22,591 nucleotides of DNA from an uncultured Clostridia bacterium (GCA_910589185.1 CAJUSU010000024.1:1-22591); one strand, 5' to 3'; shown: positions 6,161-14,651, counted from the first letter of the stretch. The notes: generated by a model not told the origin, from the sequence alone. Numbers and translations: made by a program.

Positions 6161-7309
6161 TTATGGTCTATAATTTTGTGCTGAAATTGTAGGAAATCTA
6201 AATTGCTTTCCATTCTCTGATAGCCTTCCATCTTCTTTATGATCTACATTAAATTCTGTTGAGCCCTTTAAAAAATATTTATATTTCAATTCTTGTGTTA
6301 GTTCTCCTCCACCTGTTATAATTGGGTCATCCCAAGTAACATCAACCGCATACCAATTTTCATTAATTTGTACATAATTCCATGCATGGTTCTCTTCCTC
6401 ACCTTGTGAGTTGGTTGCTGTACCTGAAACAAGAACACAAGGAACTCCTGATGCATCCATCAAATATTTAAAAGCTCTAGCATATCCCTCACATACTGCT
6501 TTATTATCTGCCAACGCTCCATAAATAGTATGTCTATTTTTAGAATTACCACCATAGCTTACTGTTTCTATTAACCAATTATGCACCTTACCTAATTTAC
6601 GATAAATACCATCTGTTGAAATTTGCTGTGTCATTTGATTTCTAATGTCTTCCAAATATGATTTTGCTTTTTCCACTTCTTCTTGTGTCTTGAAAGTATC
6701 TAAATAATAACTTCCATTATTTCTTGGTCCAATGGATACTTTATAAGTTCTAATTCCTCCAAGGTCTTGGTATTGAATATTAATATTCACCTTTGTAACA
6801 TCAATATAAAATAAATCTACATTATCATAAATAAAAGCATCCCATGCCTCTTGAAAGGCAGCAGTTAGTTTATCTTGTCCACCTTCACTATTTAATAAAG
6901 TATTAAATCTTGTTCCATAATCTACGCTATAATTTCCTGTAATAAATTTATCTTTACTATTTTTTAATTCTGTATAAATTGTTTTTGCAGTATCATCTAA
7001 TTGATTATAATAATAATGTGAAACAAAACTTTCTGTTGGTTTAACTGTATTCGTATCTGACGGATTGATATCAGGATCAATCAAAGCTACATTTCCATTA
7101 GATTCATTCGCCTGATTATTTTGTTCTCCATTTGCTGCACCATCTACTATATTCTGTTCTTCATTATTGTTTGGAGTTTCTACATTTTGATTATCCACTG
7201 GTTGTTTCTTATTATTACCAGATGCAACAACTGCTATAACTCCTAATATTCCTATTACAACTACTGATAAAACTGTAACTAAAATGATAATAATTTTATT
7301 ATTTCTCAT
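6161..7309 (-). CDS. Membrane-anchored transglutaminase-like protein
   Basis: A 382-residue protein with an N-terminal membrane anchor (about residues 5-29), then a low-complexity Asn/Gln/Glu linker (about 32-75) and an extracytoplasmic domain. The C-terminal part is a transglutaminase-like core: KAVCEGYARAFKYLMDASG with Cys273, ENHAWNYV with His308 and WYAVDVTWDDP with Asp323, giving the complete Cys-His-Asp triad. Family members are either papain-like proteases or acyl-transfer enzymes, so the substrate cannot be told from sequence. GAGGGG precedes the ATG. It lies 20 nt downstream of the SpoIVB gene and is probably cotranscribed with it. Action on cell wall, spore or pilus-associated protein is inferred. 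Confidence 0.85.
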   Translation of the reverse strand: MRNNKIIIILVTVLSVVVIGILGVIAVVASGNNKKQPVDNQNVETPNNNEEQNIVDGAANGEQNNQANESNGNVALIDPDINPSDTNTVKPTESFVSHYYYNQLDDTAKTIYTELKNSKDKFITGNYSVDYGTRFNTLLNSEGGQDKLTAAFQEAWDAFIYDNVDLFYIDVTKVNINIQYQDLGGIRTYKVSIGPRNNGSYYLDTFKTQEEVEKAKSYLEDIRNQMTQQISTDGIYRKLGKVHNWLIETVSYGGNSKNRHTIYGALADNKAVCEGYARAFKYLMDASGVPCVLVSGTATNSQGEEENHAWNYVQINENWYAVDVTWDDPIITGGGELTQELKYKYFLKGSTEFNVDHKEDGRLSENGKQFRFPTISAQNYRP

Positions 7310-7329
7310 ACTATCCCCTCTACTTATTC

Positions 7330-8556
7330 TTATTCATTTACTTGCCTCATTTGCTTCAACATAATATCTGCAAAAACACCATAACCCGCTGTTGGATCAT
7401 TTACTAATACATGAGTCACTGCTCCTATAAATTTGCCATCTTGCACAATAGGCGCTCCACTCATTCCTTGTATAATTCCACCTGTCTTTTCTAAAAGTTC
7501 TTTATCTGTAATTCTCAATAGCATACTTTTATTATCTTCATTATTACTTACAAAAATCTTTTGAATTTCTATTGCAAAGTGTTGTATTTTTCCATTCTCC
7601 AATTCACAAATGATTTCTGCTGGACCTGCCTTTATCTCTTCCCTAGAAGCTACTTCTATAGCATCTTTAGCTGAAATAGAAATATAACTTGGTGCATCTA
7701 ACATGCCATAAACCCCAAAGGCAGTATTTTTAGTAATTCTTCCTAATGTATAACCAGACTCAATTGTTCCTCTAATTTCTCCAGGCTTCCCTTTTTCACC
7801 TTTTTGAATGTTTAAAATATTCGTAGTAACCAATTCTCCATTTGCAATTTTAATTAATTCTGAAGTGTCCACATCTAAAATGCCATGTCCTAAAGTAGCA
7901 AACATTTTTGTTTCTGGTTCATAAAATGTTAATGTCCCTACACCCGCTGCCGCGTCTCTTACCCAAAGACCTAATTTGTATCCCTCTTCTCCGCTTTTTA
8001 CTGGTTGCATGCTAGCAGTTACTGTTTCTTCTTCATGAACATATTTTACATTAATTTTGTTACCTTTACTAGCATTTACTTCTTGCATTAGCTCTGTGGT
8101 ATTACCAATAGTATTTTCATTAATTTGAATAATTCTGTCTCCCTCTTGAATTCCTGTATTTTCATATGGTCTTTTTCCTTCTATTTCTGACATTCCTACT
8201 ACCAAAACACCATCTGTATACAACTTCATTCCAATTGCTTTTCCTACTGGAACAACACTAGTTTTTGGGATTACATTTACACTTAAATCTTTTACTTTAA
8301 ATAAATGAAATAAGCTTAAACTAAAATCTATTTTTCCTACTTGCTCTACTTTGGTATGATTTAAATTGCTAACTGTCTGTATTGTTTTTAAATTACTACT
8401 TTCCTTTTGAACTAAAGTAGTTCCAAATAAAGTATTAATCTTCAAACTCTCACCCTGCATAATAATGTAATTACTGGGCAAAAAAGAAATATAACAGACA
8501 TAAATATAAATAACAAGTAGTAAAATAACAATAGCAATTTTTTTAATCATTTTCAT
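7330..8556 (-). CDS. spoIVB: SpoIVB-family S55 serine protease with PDZ domain
   Basis: In B. subtilis this forespore-made protease cleaves SpoIVFA in the intermembrane space and releases pro-SigK processing. Here 408 residues comprise an N-terminal membrane anchor (about 5-25), a PDZ-like region (about 105-185) and the S55 domain, starting at GLWVRDAAAGVGTLTFYEP. The triad is intact: His224 in TLGHGI, Asp351 in RITDKELLEKTGG and Ser366 in GMSGAP. Spacings of 127 and 15 residues equal those of B. subtilis (His236, Asp363, Ser378). AAAGGAG precedes the ATG. In most spore formers spo0A follows spoIVB; here a transglutaminase-like gene follows and a pilus cluster precedes. I see no convincing SigF or SigG promoter in the 66-nt upstream gap. 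Confidence 0.93.
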   Translation of the reverse strand: MKMIKKIAIVILLLVIYIYVCYISFLPSNYIIMQGESLKINTLFGTTLVQKESSNLKTIQTVSNLNHTKVEQVGKIDFSLSLFHLFKVKDLSVNVIPKTSVVPVGKAIGMKLYTDGVLVVGMSEIEGKRPYENTGIQEGDRIIQINENTIGNTTELMQEVNASKGNKINVKYVHEEETVTASMQPVKSGEEGYKLGLWVRDAAAGVGTLTFYEPETKMFATLGHGILDVDTSELIKIANGELVTTNILNIQKGEKGKPGEIRGTIESGYTLGRITKNTAFGVYGMLDAPSYISISAKDAIEVASREEIKAGPAEIICELENGKIQHFAIEIQKIFVSNNEDNKSMLLRITDKELLEKTGGIIQGMSGAPIVQDGKFIGAVTHVLVNDPTAGYGVFADIMLKQMRQVNE

Positions 8557-8622
8557 ATGGTTCTCCTTTTTAAATAGTACCTATTTTTTATTTAGGATAA
8601 CCATATTTTTGTTTTTTAAACA

Positions 8623-10314
8623 TTATCGATTTGTTTTGTATAAATTGTTCTTTTCTCTACCAAAAATTGTAAAATATTTCTGTCTTAAAATACTAATATC
8701 ATAATTACTTCTATCTCTTGTTATTCTACCTGATGTATTATTAATAATATCATCATCTAAATCATATTTGCCACTTGAATTAACTAAACACTGATAGCAA
8801 GGTGTACATGGTATATTATTATATCTGTGTCTATAATAATAATTCTCATCAACCGTTTGTCTTTGGAAAGCAGTATTGATATAACCGCCTACTATCATAT
8901 TAGGATTGCTACTAATATTTTCAACCAAATAAGGACAATTTGGCATATGATATTTTCCATCATTCGTAATCAAATAAAGTGAATCATTATCTACAAATTC
9001 ATTATTCTTATCATTTGGAATAACTACATAATCATTAAAATATTTTGTACCCAATGGCATTCCTTGCATAAATGAAATCATGCATACATTATTAACAACT
9101 CTATCCCAGTCTTCCTCTCCTAATTTTGGTAAGGCATAAGAAAATGAACTTGCATTACTATTATAACTATTAATGGCAGCCATCAAATTTGTTTCAATTG
9201 CATTTTTGATAACAGCAATTCTATGTTGATTAAAAGTGGATTCCGGATTTTCTGGGTCTTTTATGATATCAAAAATAGCATTTTCGCCAGCATTAAACTC
9301 TAGGTTAGTTCCTCCACTTGTTATTTCAATTTTTCCATCTGCTTTTCTAACTACAGTTCGAATATTCACCTGTTTAATCGGATTACTTCCTGAGCCTAAC
9401 AATTCATATACTTTTTTACTGAATGCATATGCTTCTTTGTAATATTCATAACTGCTACTTGTTCTAATTGTTTCAGCAATTGCTGCTTTTGTTGTTATAC
9501 CTTGAATTGGATGCGCTACACCTTGGTCATACCAAAAATATTCCGAACCGTTAATATAAATCTTTTGATTTTGATGTACAACATATTGATATTCTCCGTC
9601 TGGCAATCTATCAGAAGATTCAGCAGAAAATCTTAAATACTCTGTTAAACGTTCTGTTCTATTTTCTATTGTAGTTCCTTTATATTCTCCATTAAAGCTA
9701 TCTTGATTCTTATCAATTTGAATTAAATAGCCTGACATATTTCTATATTCTCCATCAATTGTACCATAAATACTAATAAAATTATCTAAAGTATAATTAA
9801 CGATAAAATTATCACTGCCTCTTTGGTATTGACAAGAATAATATACAAATGGTTTTAAACCATATTCATATAAATCTGGATCTGTAATATCCTCTGTATT
9901 TGTATTAATTGTCATATTAGTTAATTCACCAGACTCATTAATGGTTGGTCCCTCATATACATTATACCTTTTTCCATAAATATAATATCCATCATATAAT
10001 GTAAATACAATTGCTGGAACATATGCCTGTAATTCCGACTTATTAAAATTCAAATTAGCAGTTAAAGAGTTATAAAATGCATTGACTGCAGCTTCAATAT
10101 CTCTAATTTTAGAATCACTAACACTAGAATAATAGCTATTGGTAGTATTAATTTGAAATGCTTTTATTGCATCATGTGTTGCATCACTTAAATATGTTCT
10201 ATATTCGCCCTGTCTTTTCATGACATCTGTTTGAGTTTGTGTATAAAATGACATTACTAATACAATTGGCAACATTATGATAACAAAAATAACAGCTAAA
10301 TATTGAAACTTCAT
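8623..10314 (-). CDS. Membrane-anchored Tad-cluster protein with a His/Cys cluster, unknown
   Basis: A 563-residue protein with a single N-terminal hydrophobic segment (about residues 4-23) and almost no charge before it, as in TadE/TadG-like pseudopilins. The large remainder is extracytoplasmic, rich in Tyr, Asn and Ser. Near the C-terminus, YHMPNC gives His456 and Cys460, and PCTPCYQC gives Cys503, Cys506 and Cys509. The arrangement could bind a metal or form disulfides and recalls zinc-ribbon-like patterns, but I cannot name the domain. AAAGGGA precedes the ATG. It follows the MENAS array and a terminator-like hairpin. A minor pilin or tip protein is a guess from position and topology. Confidence 0.7.
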   Translation of the reverse strand: MKFQYLAVIFVIIMLPIVLVMSFYTQTQTDVMKRQGEYRTYLSDATHDAIKAFQINTTNSYYSSVSDSKIRDIEAAVNAFYNSLTANLNFNKSELQAYVPAIVFTLYDGYYIYGKRYNVYEGPTINESGELTNMTINTNTEDITDPDLYEYGLKPFVYYSCQYQRGSDNFIVNYTLDNFISIYGTIDGEYRNMSGYLIQIDKNQDSFNGEYKGTTIENRTERLTEYLRFSAESSDRLPDGEYQYVVHQNQKIYINGSEYFWYDQGVAHPIQGITTKAAIAETIRTSSSYEYYKEAYAFSKKVYELLGSGSNPIKQVNIRTVVRKADGKIEITSGGTNLEFNAGENAIFDIIKDPENPESTFNQHRIAVIKNAIETNLMAAINSYNSNASSFSYALPKLGEEDWDRVVNNVCMISFMQGMPLGTKYFNDYVVIPNDKNNEFVDNDSLYLITNDGKYHMPNCPYLVENISSNPNMIVGGYINTAFQRQTVDENYYYRHRYNNIPCTPCYQCLVNSSGKYDLDDDIINNTSGRITRDRSNYDISILRQKYFTIFGREKNNLYKTNR

Positions 10315-10349
10315 TCTATAGTCCCTTTCTTCTTTACTTTTTTCCTTTG

Positions 10350-10383
10350 ATTTAAAATAAGAGTGGAAAAACTATTCCACTCT
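10350..10383 (-). terminator. Terminator-like hairpin inside the pilus cluster
   Basis: AGAGTGGAA pairs with TTCCACTCT (10383-10375 with 10368-10360) around a 6-nt loop and is followed on the minus strand by TATTTTAAAT. It would end or attenuate the upstream operon before the 563-residue protein gene. No promoter is obvious in the short gap, so partial read-through is likely. Confidence 0.7.
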
Positions 10384-10420
10384 GAATCTTATACTGTGTT
10401 TAGAACAGTTCTCTTAAGTT

Positions 10421-10948
10421 TTACTTAGATGCTCCATTTACACTTACAGTACCAGCATGTTGACCTGCAATTTGATATGTGTCATCACCACTAATACTAT
10501 AGAAAAATCCTCTTAACATTTCTGCAATTGTCTTATTTGTATTTTTTGCAGTAACTTTGAAAATATCTCCTTCTTTTAAAGATATTCTCTTATCATTATC
10601 TAATCTTTCCTCAATTTGGCTTGTATATTCATTATAATACAAGTTTTCACCAATTTTAGTAACATCTGCTTGTGTTACCTTTACACCTGGATTTTCATCA
10701 AGGTGTTGAATTTGCATTTCAATATCATAAGTATTTCCTGTACTAGAAAGTGTTGATATAAATTCATTATAACTATCTATTGTTAACTTTCCAGTATTTT
10801 TTACTTTGTCCACAAATTCTATTGTGGCATTTTTGACAGTTAATTCTGAAATATCATCAGTTCTGTCTGCCATAGACATTAGTGGAAATATGAACATTAA
10901 GATTGCTGCTAAAAATATTGCAATAATGGTAATAAAACTATCTGACAT
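10421..10948 (-). CDS. TadE-like small membrane protein (175 aa)
   Basis: The protein starts MSDSFITIIAIFLAAILMF with a transmembrane segment at about residues 5-25, then an extracytoplasmic domain containing FVDKVKNTGKLTIDSYNEF and LSSTGNTYDIEMQIQH. This pattern (a helix ending in TGK, then a Y-containing helix and a TGNTYD turn into a strand) resembles small proteins seen in clostridial Tad-type clusters, of the TadE or DUF4320 kind. That recognition is from memory and tentative. The N-terminus differs from the MENAS group. GGGGG precedes the ATG. It is the last gene before the internal terminator, so it probably belongs to the assembly operon. Confidence 0.7.
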   Translation of the reverse strand: MSDSFITIIAIFLAAILMFIFPLMSMADRTDDISELTVKNATIEFVDKVKNTGKLTIDSYNEFISTLSSTGNTYDIEMQIQHLDENPGVKVTQADVTKIGENLYYNEYTSQIEERLDNDKRISLKEGDIFKVTAKNTNKTIAEMLRGFFYSISGDDTYQIAGQHAGTVSVNGASK

Positions 10949-10995
10949 ATTGAATACCCCCTTTTTTGTATCATCTTAGGTTATCATCTGTTTCT

Positions 10996-11697
10996 CTAAT
11001 CCCTTATTAATTGATATACAATTACTCTTTTGTTCTTATTATCTCTAATGCCTTGATTTAATTCTGAAGCAAAAGTATTTTTGTTATTTGTCCTATACTC
11101 TCCAATTGTTTCTCTACACTTTTTATCTGAAAAATATTCCATAAAGCTTTTACCTTTAATAATATTGTTGTAATCATATTTTTCTCCAGAACCATTAGGA
11201 AAAACATATTCTTTCCCTTCAATAAAAGCCTCTAAATTTTTTCTGGTCTCTATTGGATCTCCTACCCATGGTTCACGACGTACTAATTCTTCATTAACAT
11301 CAAAAGAACAAATTTCTGTTTCACGCATATTAGGATACTTGGTTGTGGTAAAAGTTTTAATATTACCATCTGTATCCTTACTCCAATTATCCTGGTTTGT
11401 TTCTGTCTCGTATAGTTTCATTCCTTTGCCGTTTTCATCTAGAAATACAACTGTATAGTTTTCTTTATAATACTTATATAAGGTAGGAATAATAGTTTCT
11501 AATCCTACTATTCTGTTTTTTATATTATTTGAAATATCCATATCTAAGTATTCATAATAATTAGTTCTATCGCTAGCATATACAACTGAATCAACAGTTT
11601 CTCTAGCTTGTGAAAACACTGTCATTGCCACAGAAAGGGCAATGACAAATATTAGCACTGCTCCTGCCATGATGATGGCATCTGACGCATTTTCCAT
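10996..11697 (-). CDS. MENAS-type pilin-like protein 4 (233 aa)
   Basis: The N-terminus MENASDAIIMAGAVLIFVIA is nearly identical to the other three MENAS proteins of the cluster. It forms one transmembrane helix (about residues 6-28) with Glu2 and Asn3 conserved. The rest is a large hydrophilic domain with a YKYYKENYTVVFLDENG strand region and paired cysteines (CSF at about 130 and KKC at about 194). It is the longest intact member. AGGAG lies 7-8 nt before the ATG. Its gene starts 16 nt after MENAS protein 3. A pilin or pilus-associated subunit is inferred from context and repetition; no homology to a named pilin is clear. Confidence 0.75.
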   Translation of the reverse strand: MENASDAIIMAGAVLIFVIALSVAMTVFSQARETVDSVVYASDRTNYYEYLDMDISNNIKNRIVGLETIIPTLYKYYKENYTVVFLDENGKGMKLYETETNQDNWSKDTDGNIKTFTTTKYPNMRETEICSFDVNEELVRREPWVGDPIETRKNLEAFIEGKEYVFPNGSGEKYDYNNIIKGKSFMEYFSDKKCRETIGEYRTNNKNTFASELNQGIRDNKNKRVIVYQLIRD

Positions 11698-11713
11698 AAA
11701 TTTCTCCTAAAAA

Positions 11714-12145
11714 TTATTTTTTAGTAATTGTAATAACATCTACTTGTCCATTACCTTTAACAGTATATGTAATATCATATCTTGAACTACCATTAATCGC
11801 ATTTCTAATAGGTGTTAAAGTATTTGGATCTGTTATTTCTGTTACATTTGCTGTTGCTGGTGTTAAACCTACTGTAGTAATTTTAACTTGCTTTGATTCA
11901 TCATCACTATATTGTGAATTACTTGTAATAGCAGCTGAAACTATTGATTTTGCTATAGTTCCTTGTCTGTTATTTCCTGTATTACTGATAAATTTCGAGT
12001 TAAAACTATCAATTTCTTGTTGTGTCATTGATGATAAAGCCTCATCTGGGTTTAAACTTTGTACAACAATAACTCCTACACTTACTAAAACAATTGAAAT
12101 TAAGATTGCTCCTGCGATAATTAACGCTTTTGATGCATTCTCCAT
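11714..12145 (-). CDS. MENAS-type pilin-like protein 3 (143 aa)
   Basis: It begins MENASKALIIAGAILISIVL, a single transmembrane helix, then a small domain rich in Thr, Ser and Asn that ends in beta-like segments (ITYTVKGNGQVDVITITKK). Unlike the other three it has no cysteine, and it has the most pilin-like size and composition. It is the best candidate for a major subunit, which is inference. GGGAGG precedes the ATG. An 84-nt gap upstream holds only a weak TTGGA/TCCAA hairpin. Confidence 0.75.
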   Translation of the reverse strand: MENASKALIIAGAILISIVLVSVGVIVVQSLNPDEALSSMTQQEIDSFNSKFISNTGNNRQGTIAKSIVSAAITSNSQYSDDESKQVKITTVGLTPATANVTEITDPNTLTPIRNAINGSSRYDITYTVKGNGQVDVITITKK

Positions 12146-12229
12146 AATAAATTTCCTCCCTTTAACTTTTGTATCTTTTTTTGATAATATATTTTCTTTT
12201 GGACTTTTATATCCAATATTAAAATCAAA

Positions 12230-12658
12230 CTAAACTTGTTCAAAATACAAGCTCTTCACTTGCCTATTTGACTCATGATATTCTATTTTAGTACATTTAA
12301 AACTAGCAGTAGCATAAAAATTAATAAAGTTTTCCATATCCCTTAATAAAATATCTTCCATTTTAAAAGTCTTTTCACTTTCAGAAAATTTAATTTCTAT
12401 CAAAAGTGATTTTTCTGTTTCTTGATAATATTTATTTTCACTATCTTTTGCTACATCATTCTTTTTATTATGATCCATAGCTTTATTCAATACTGTAGCT
12501 AAATCAGTACCTAATATTGTTTTTTCATAATAAACTTCATATTGTCTATTAAAGTTTTGCGCCTGTATGACATCTTTTTTATAATTATACAATAAATAGA
12601 CAACAAATAGCAAGATAATTATAAAAATTCCTAAAATTACTAATAGCTTTTTCTTCAT
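12230..12658 (-). CDS. Single-pass membrane protein related to the MENAS proteins at its C-terminus
   Basis: This 142-residue protein has a basic MKKK start and a strong transmembrane helix (about residues 4-24) instead of the MENAS leader. Its C-terminus FKCTKIEYHESNRQVKSLYF strongly resembles the end of MENAS protein 1 (FRCVSDRTVYNKSGRIKSMYF) and more weakly that of MENAS protein 2. It therefore looks like the same extracytoplasmic fold on a different anchor. AAGGAA precedes the ATG, and the gene starts 15 nt after MENAS protein 2. Minor subunit or assembly partner is inferred. Confidence 0.7.
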   Translation of the reverse strand: MKKKLLVILGIFIIILLFVVYLLYNYKKDVIQAQNFNRQYEVYYEKTILGTDLATVLNKAMDHNKKNDVAKDSENKYYQETEKSLLIEIKFSESEKTFKMEDILLRDMENFINFYATASFKCTKIEYHESNRQVKSLYFEQV

Positions 12659-12673
12659 TCTTTTTCCTTATTT

Positions 12674-13168
12674 TCAATTCATCTTTCTAAAAATAATTTT
12701 ACTTACTCGGTTAGTTTGCTCTGGATTATCAAACCTAACCTCTTCACATTTATAATATTGTAAATTTCCTATCAAATTGCCACTTGCATCTTTTTCTACA
12801 CTATCATCATTTAACAATTTAATCAATTGTTGCTCTGTAAACTGTGTTAGCTCTTTTCTTCCATTTCCAATTAAAATTACTTGAATATAAAATGGTTCTT
12901 GATAATCAGATGCCGTATAGCCTAACTGCTCATTCGTTTTTTGAGCAAATTTTGCTAAATTCACAATATCATGAATGGTGCATTTTTCACTTCCTTGATA
13001 TTTTAAAAAGTTATTATTAAACTCCGCCATAACCCTAGCATCTACCTGTTGTTGTATTTCTTTACTGCTTCCTCCAAAAGCGGTGAATAGATAAGTTGCT
13101 ATAGATAATATAATAATACCAATTAAGATACTAGCAGACATGATAAGGGCTTTTGAAGCATTTTCCAT
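12674..13168 (-). CDS. MENAS-type pilin-like protein 2 (164 aa)
   Basis: It begins MENASKALIMSASILIGIII and has one transmembrane helix at about residues 6-30. The soluble part has cysteines in SEKCTIHDI and YYKCEEVRF and ends in QTNRVSKIIFRKMN. That ending is a weaker version of the Arg-X-hydrophobic-X-hydrophobic-Phe tail of its neighbours. AAAGGGG precedes the ATG. It sits 45 nt after the broken MENAS protein 1 and 15 nt before the MKKK-anchored relative. Confidence 0.75.
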   Translation of the reverse strand: MENASKALIMSASILIGIIILSIATYLFTAFGGSSKEIQQQVDARVMAEFNNNFLKYQGSEKCTIHDIVNLAKFAQKTNEQLGYTASDYQEPFYIQVILIGNGRKELTQFTEQQLIKLLNDDSVEKDASGNLIGNLQYYKCEEVRFDNPEQTNRVSKIIFRKMN

Positions 13169-13213
13169 ATAGGTACCCCTTTCTTTTTATGCTATCTATA
13201 AAAACTGAAATTT

Positions 13214-13817
13214 TTACATAACAGCTTGTTCAAAATACATACTCTTGATTCTTCCAGATTTATTATAAACTGTTCTATCACTAACACATCTAAATGGTGT
13301 ATTCTTCAGTTCTTTTAATAAACTTTCTGCATTTGAACTATTTTTTATATTTTTCTGTAATGTATCTATATAATATTTAAACTGTTTTTTCTGTTCTGTC
13401 ACTCTATTGGTTTGTGTATCTACTAGTACATATTCTCCTACCATATCTCCGCTTTTTATAGTCTGTTCTTATTGTATTTCCACTATTATCAAGCAATTCT
13501 TCTGCAGTATATTTATCTAGGCGTATAGTTACCGTAATTTCATTTTCTGCTATATATTTTTGGTCTGCATCTTGTAATACTCTATAGTTATAATCTTCTA
13601 GCAGATTTTTTAATGATAATATTTCACTTCCATACAAAGACCTATCAAAAGTATTAAATTGCCTGTTATATTTTTCTAATTGTTCAATAGATAAGGATAC
13701 TCCCTCTTCTGTATAAATATCTCCCATTGGTCTGAACACTAATACAAGCACTGACAAAATGATAACTCCAATTAAAATACCACCAGCCATAATAATAGCT
13801 TTTGAAGCATTTTCCAT
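13214..13817 (-). pseudogene. MENAS-type pilin-like protein 1, frameshifted (about 200 aa if restored)
   Basis: The first frame (13817 to 13404) opens MENASKAIIMAGGILIGVII and reads to TDYK. The second frame (to 13214) continues SGDMVGEYVLVDTQT and ends RIKSMYFEQAVM. The join lies in a run of five A on the minus strand (13457-13453); removing one A restores a single 200-codon frame. The tail shares the F-R/K-C...K-S-M/L-Y-F motif with the MKKK-anchored protein, showing that both halves belong together. GGAGG precedes the ATG. A homopolymer miscount, phase variation by slippage, or true loss are the options; the run is short for phase variation. It is the first small subunit after TadC. Confidence 0.8.
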
Positions 13818-13838
13818 ATTTTTTTCCTCCTATAAGCT

Positions 13839-14651
13839 TTATGTTCCTGTTGTTGTTCTAACTGAATTTAATGAGCTTGTCATACTGGTAATACCAATAA
13901 ATACTAATGGTACAATTAAGTATCCAACAAATAGAACTATCATTGGAGCAAATCCAATTACTTTTCCTATTCTTCCTTTTCTAGAAATCAATCTTTCATT
14001 AGATTCTTTTCTCTTTTCTTGGTAGTAGTCTCTTTCTGTATCTAATTCGTCAAAAGCATCTTCAATTGGGATTTTTTCTACTGCTGCTTGTAAACTCTCT
14101 ACAATTCTAATAAATGGTTGATACGTAACATCTTCTTTTAATTGTTCTAATGACTCCCATGCACCACTTTCATAGTTATTTACACATTTGCTAATTGGCT
14201 CTCTAAAAATATTAGCATATCTTTCTAACCACTCTAAAATGATTTCAACATTAACTCTCTCAATTTTCATAAGCATTAAGATAATTGTATTGAACTGCAT
14301 TACCTCATCTTCCATCTCTAATTGTCTCATTTTAGCTTGGAAAAGTAACATCCAAATTGGAGCCATATAAGCAATTACTGCAAATACTAATGCCAGTAGC
14401 ACTTCAAACCATTGAAGAGTCTCACTACTAACTAATTTTAATTTTTCCAAAACTCTCTGTGCCGCTGTTTCTAGTTCCTCTTCACTGCTTTCTATATAGT
14501 CCTTATTGACTTTTCCTTGTCTCATCACTTTTTGAATTTCTTCTACTTTCGTTTCTGGTTGCCCTTTATAATACTCCAAATATTGATTATCTGATTCAGT
14601 CAATTTCATAGCTTTATTAGTATCTTTAGAAGCCATCTGACCGGTAAACAT
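13839..14651 (-). CDS. tadC: TadC-like inner-membrane platform protein (type II secretion F family)
   Basis: The second platform component of Tad-type systems, which pairs with TadB to form the membrane base moved by the TadA ATPase. ATG at 14651 is preferred because GGAAG lies 6 nt upstream; an earlier in-frame start at 14684 has no such site. This gives 270 residues. A helical cytoplasmic segment is followed by membrane helices (about residues 85-110 of this frame), a T2SSF-like helical domain with NTIILMLMKIERVNVEIILE, and a C-terminal hydrophobic hairpin (VIGFAPMIVLFVGYLIVPLVF). The start overlaps the end of tadB by 26 nt, which implies translational coupling. Confidence 0.85.
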   Translation of the reverse strand: MFTGQMASKDTNKAMKLTESDNQYLEYYKGQPETKVEEIQKVMRQGKVNKDYIESSEEELETAAQRVLEKLKLVSSETLQWFEVLLALVFAVIAYMAPIWMLLFQAKMRQLEMEDEVMQFNTIILMLMKIERVNVEIILEWLERYANIFREPISKCVNNYESGAWESLEQLKEDVTYQPFIRIVESLQAAVEKIPIEDAFDELDTERDYYQEKRKESNERLISRKGRIGKVIGFAPMIVLFVGYLIVPLVFIGITSMTSSLNSVRTTTGT

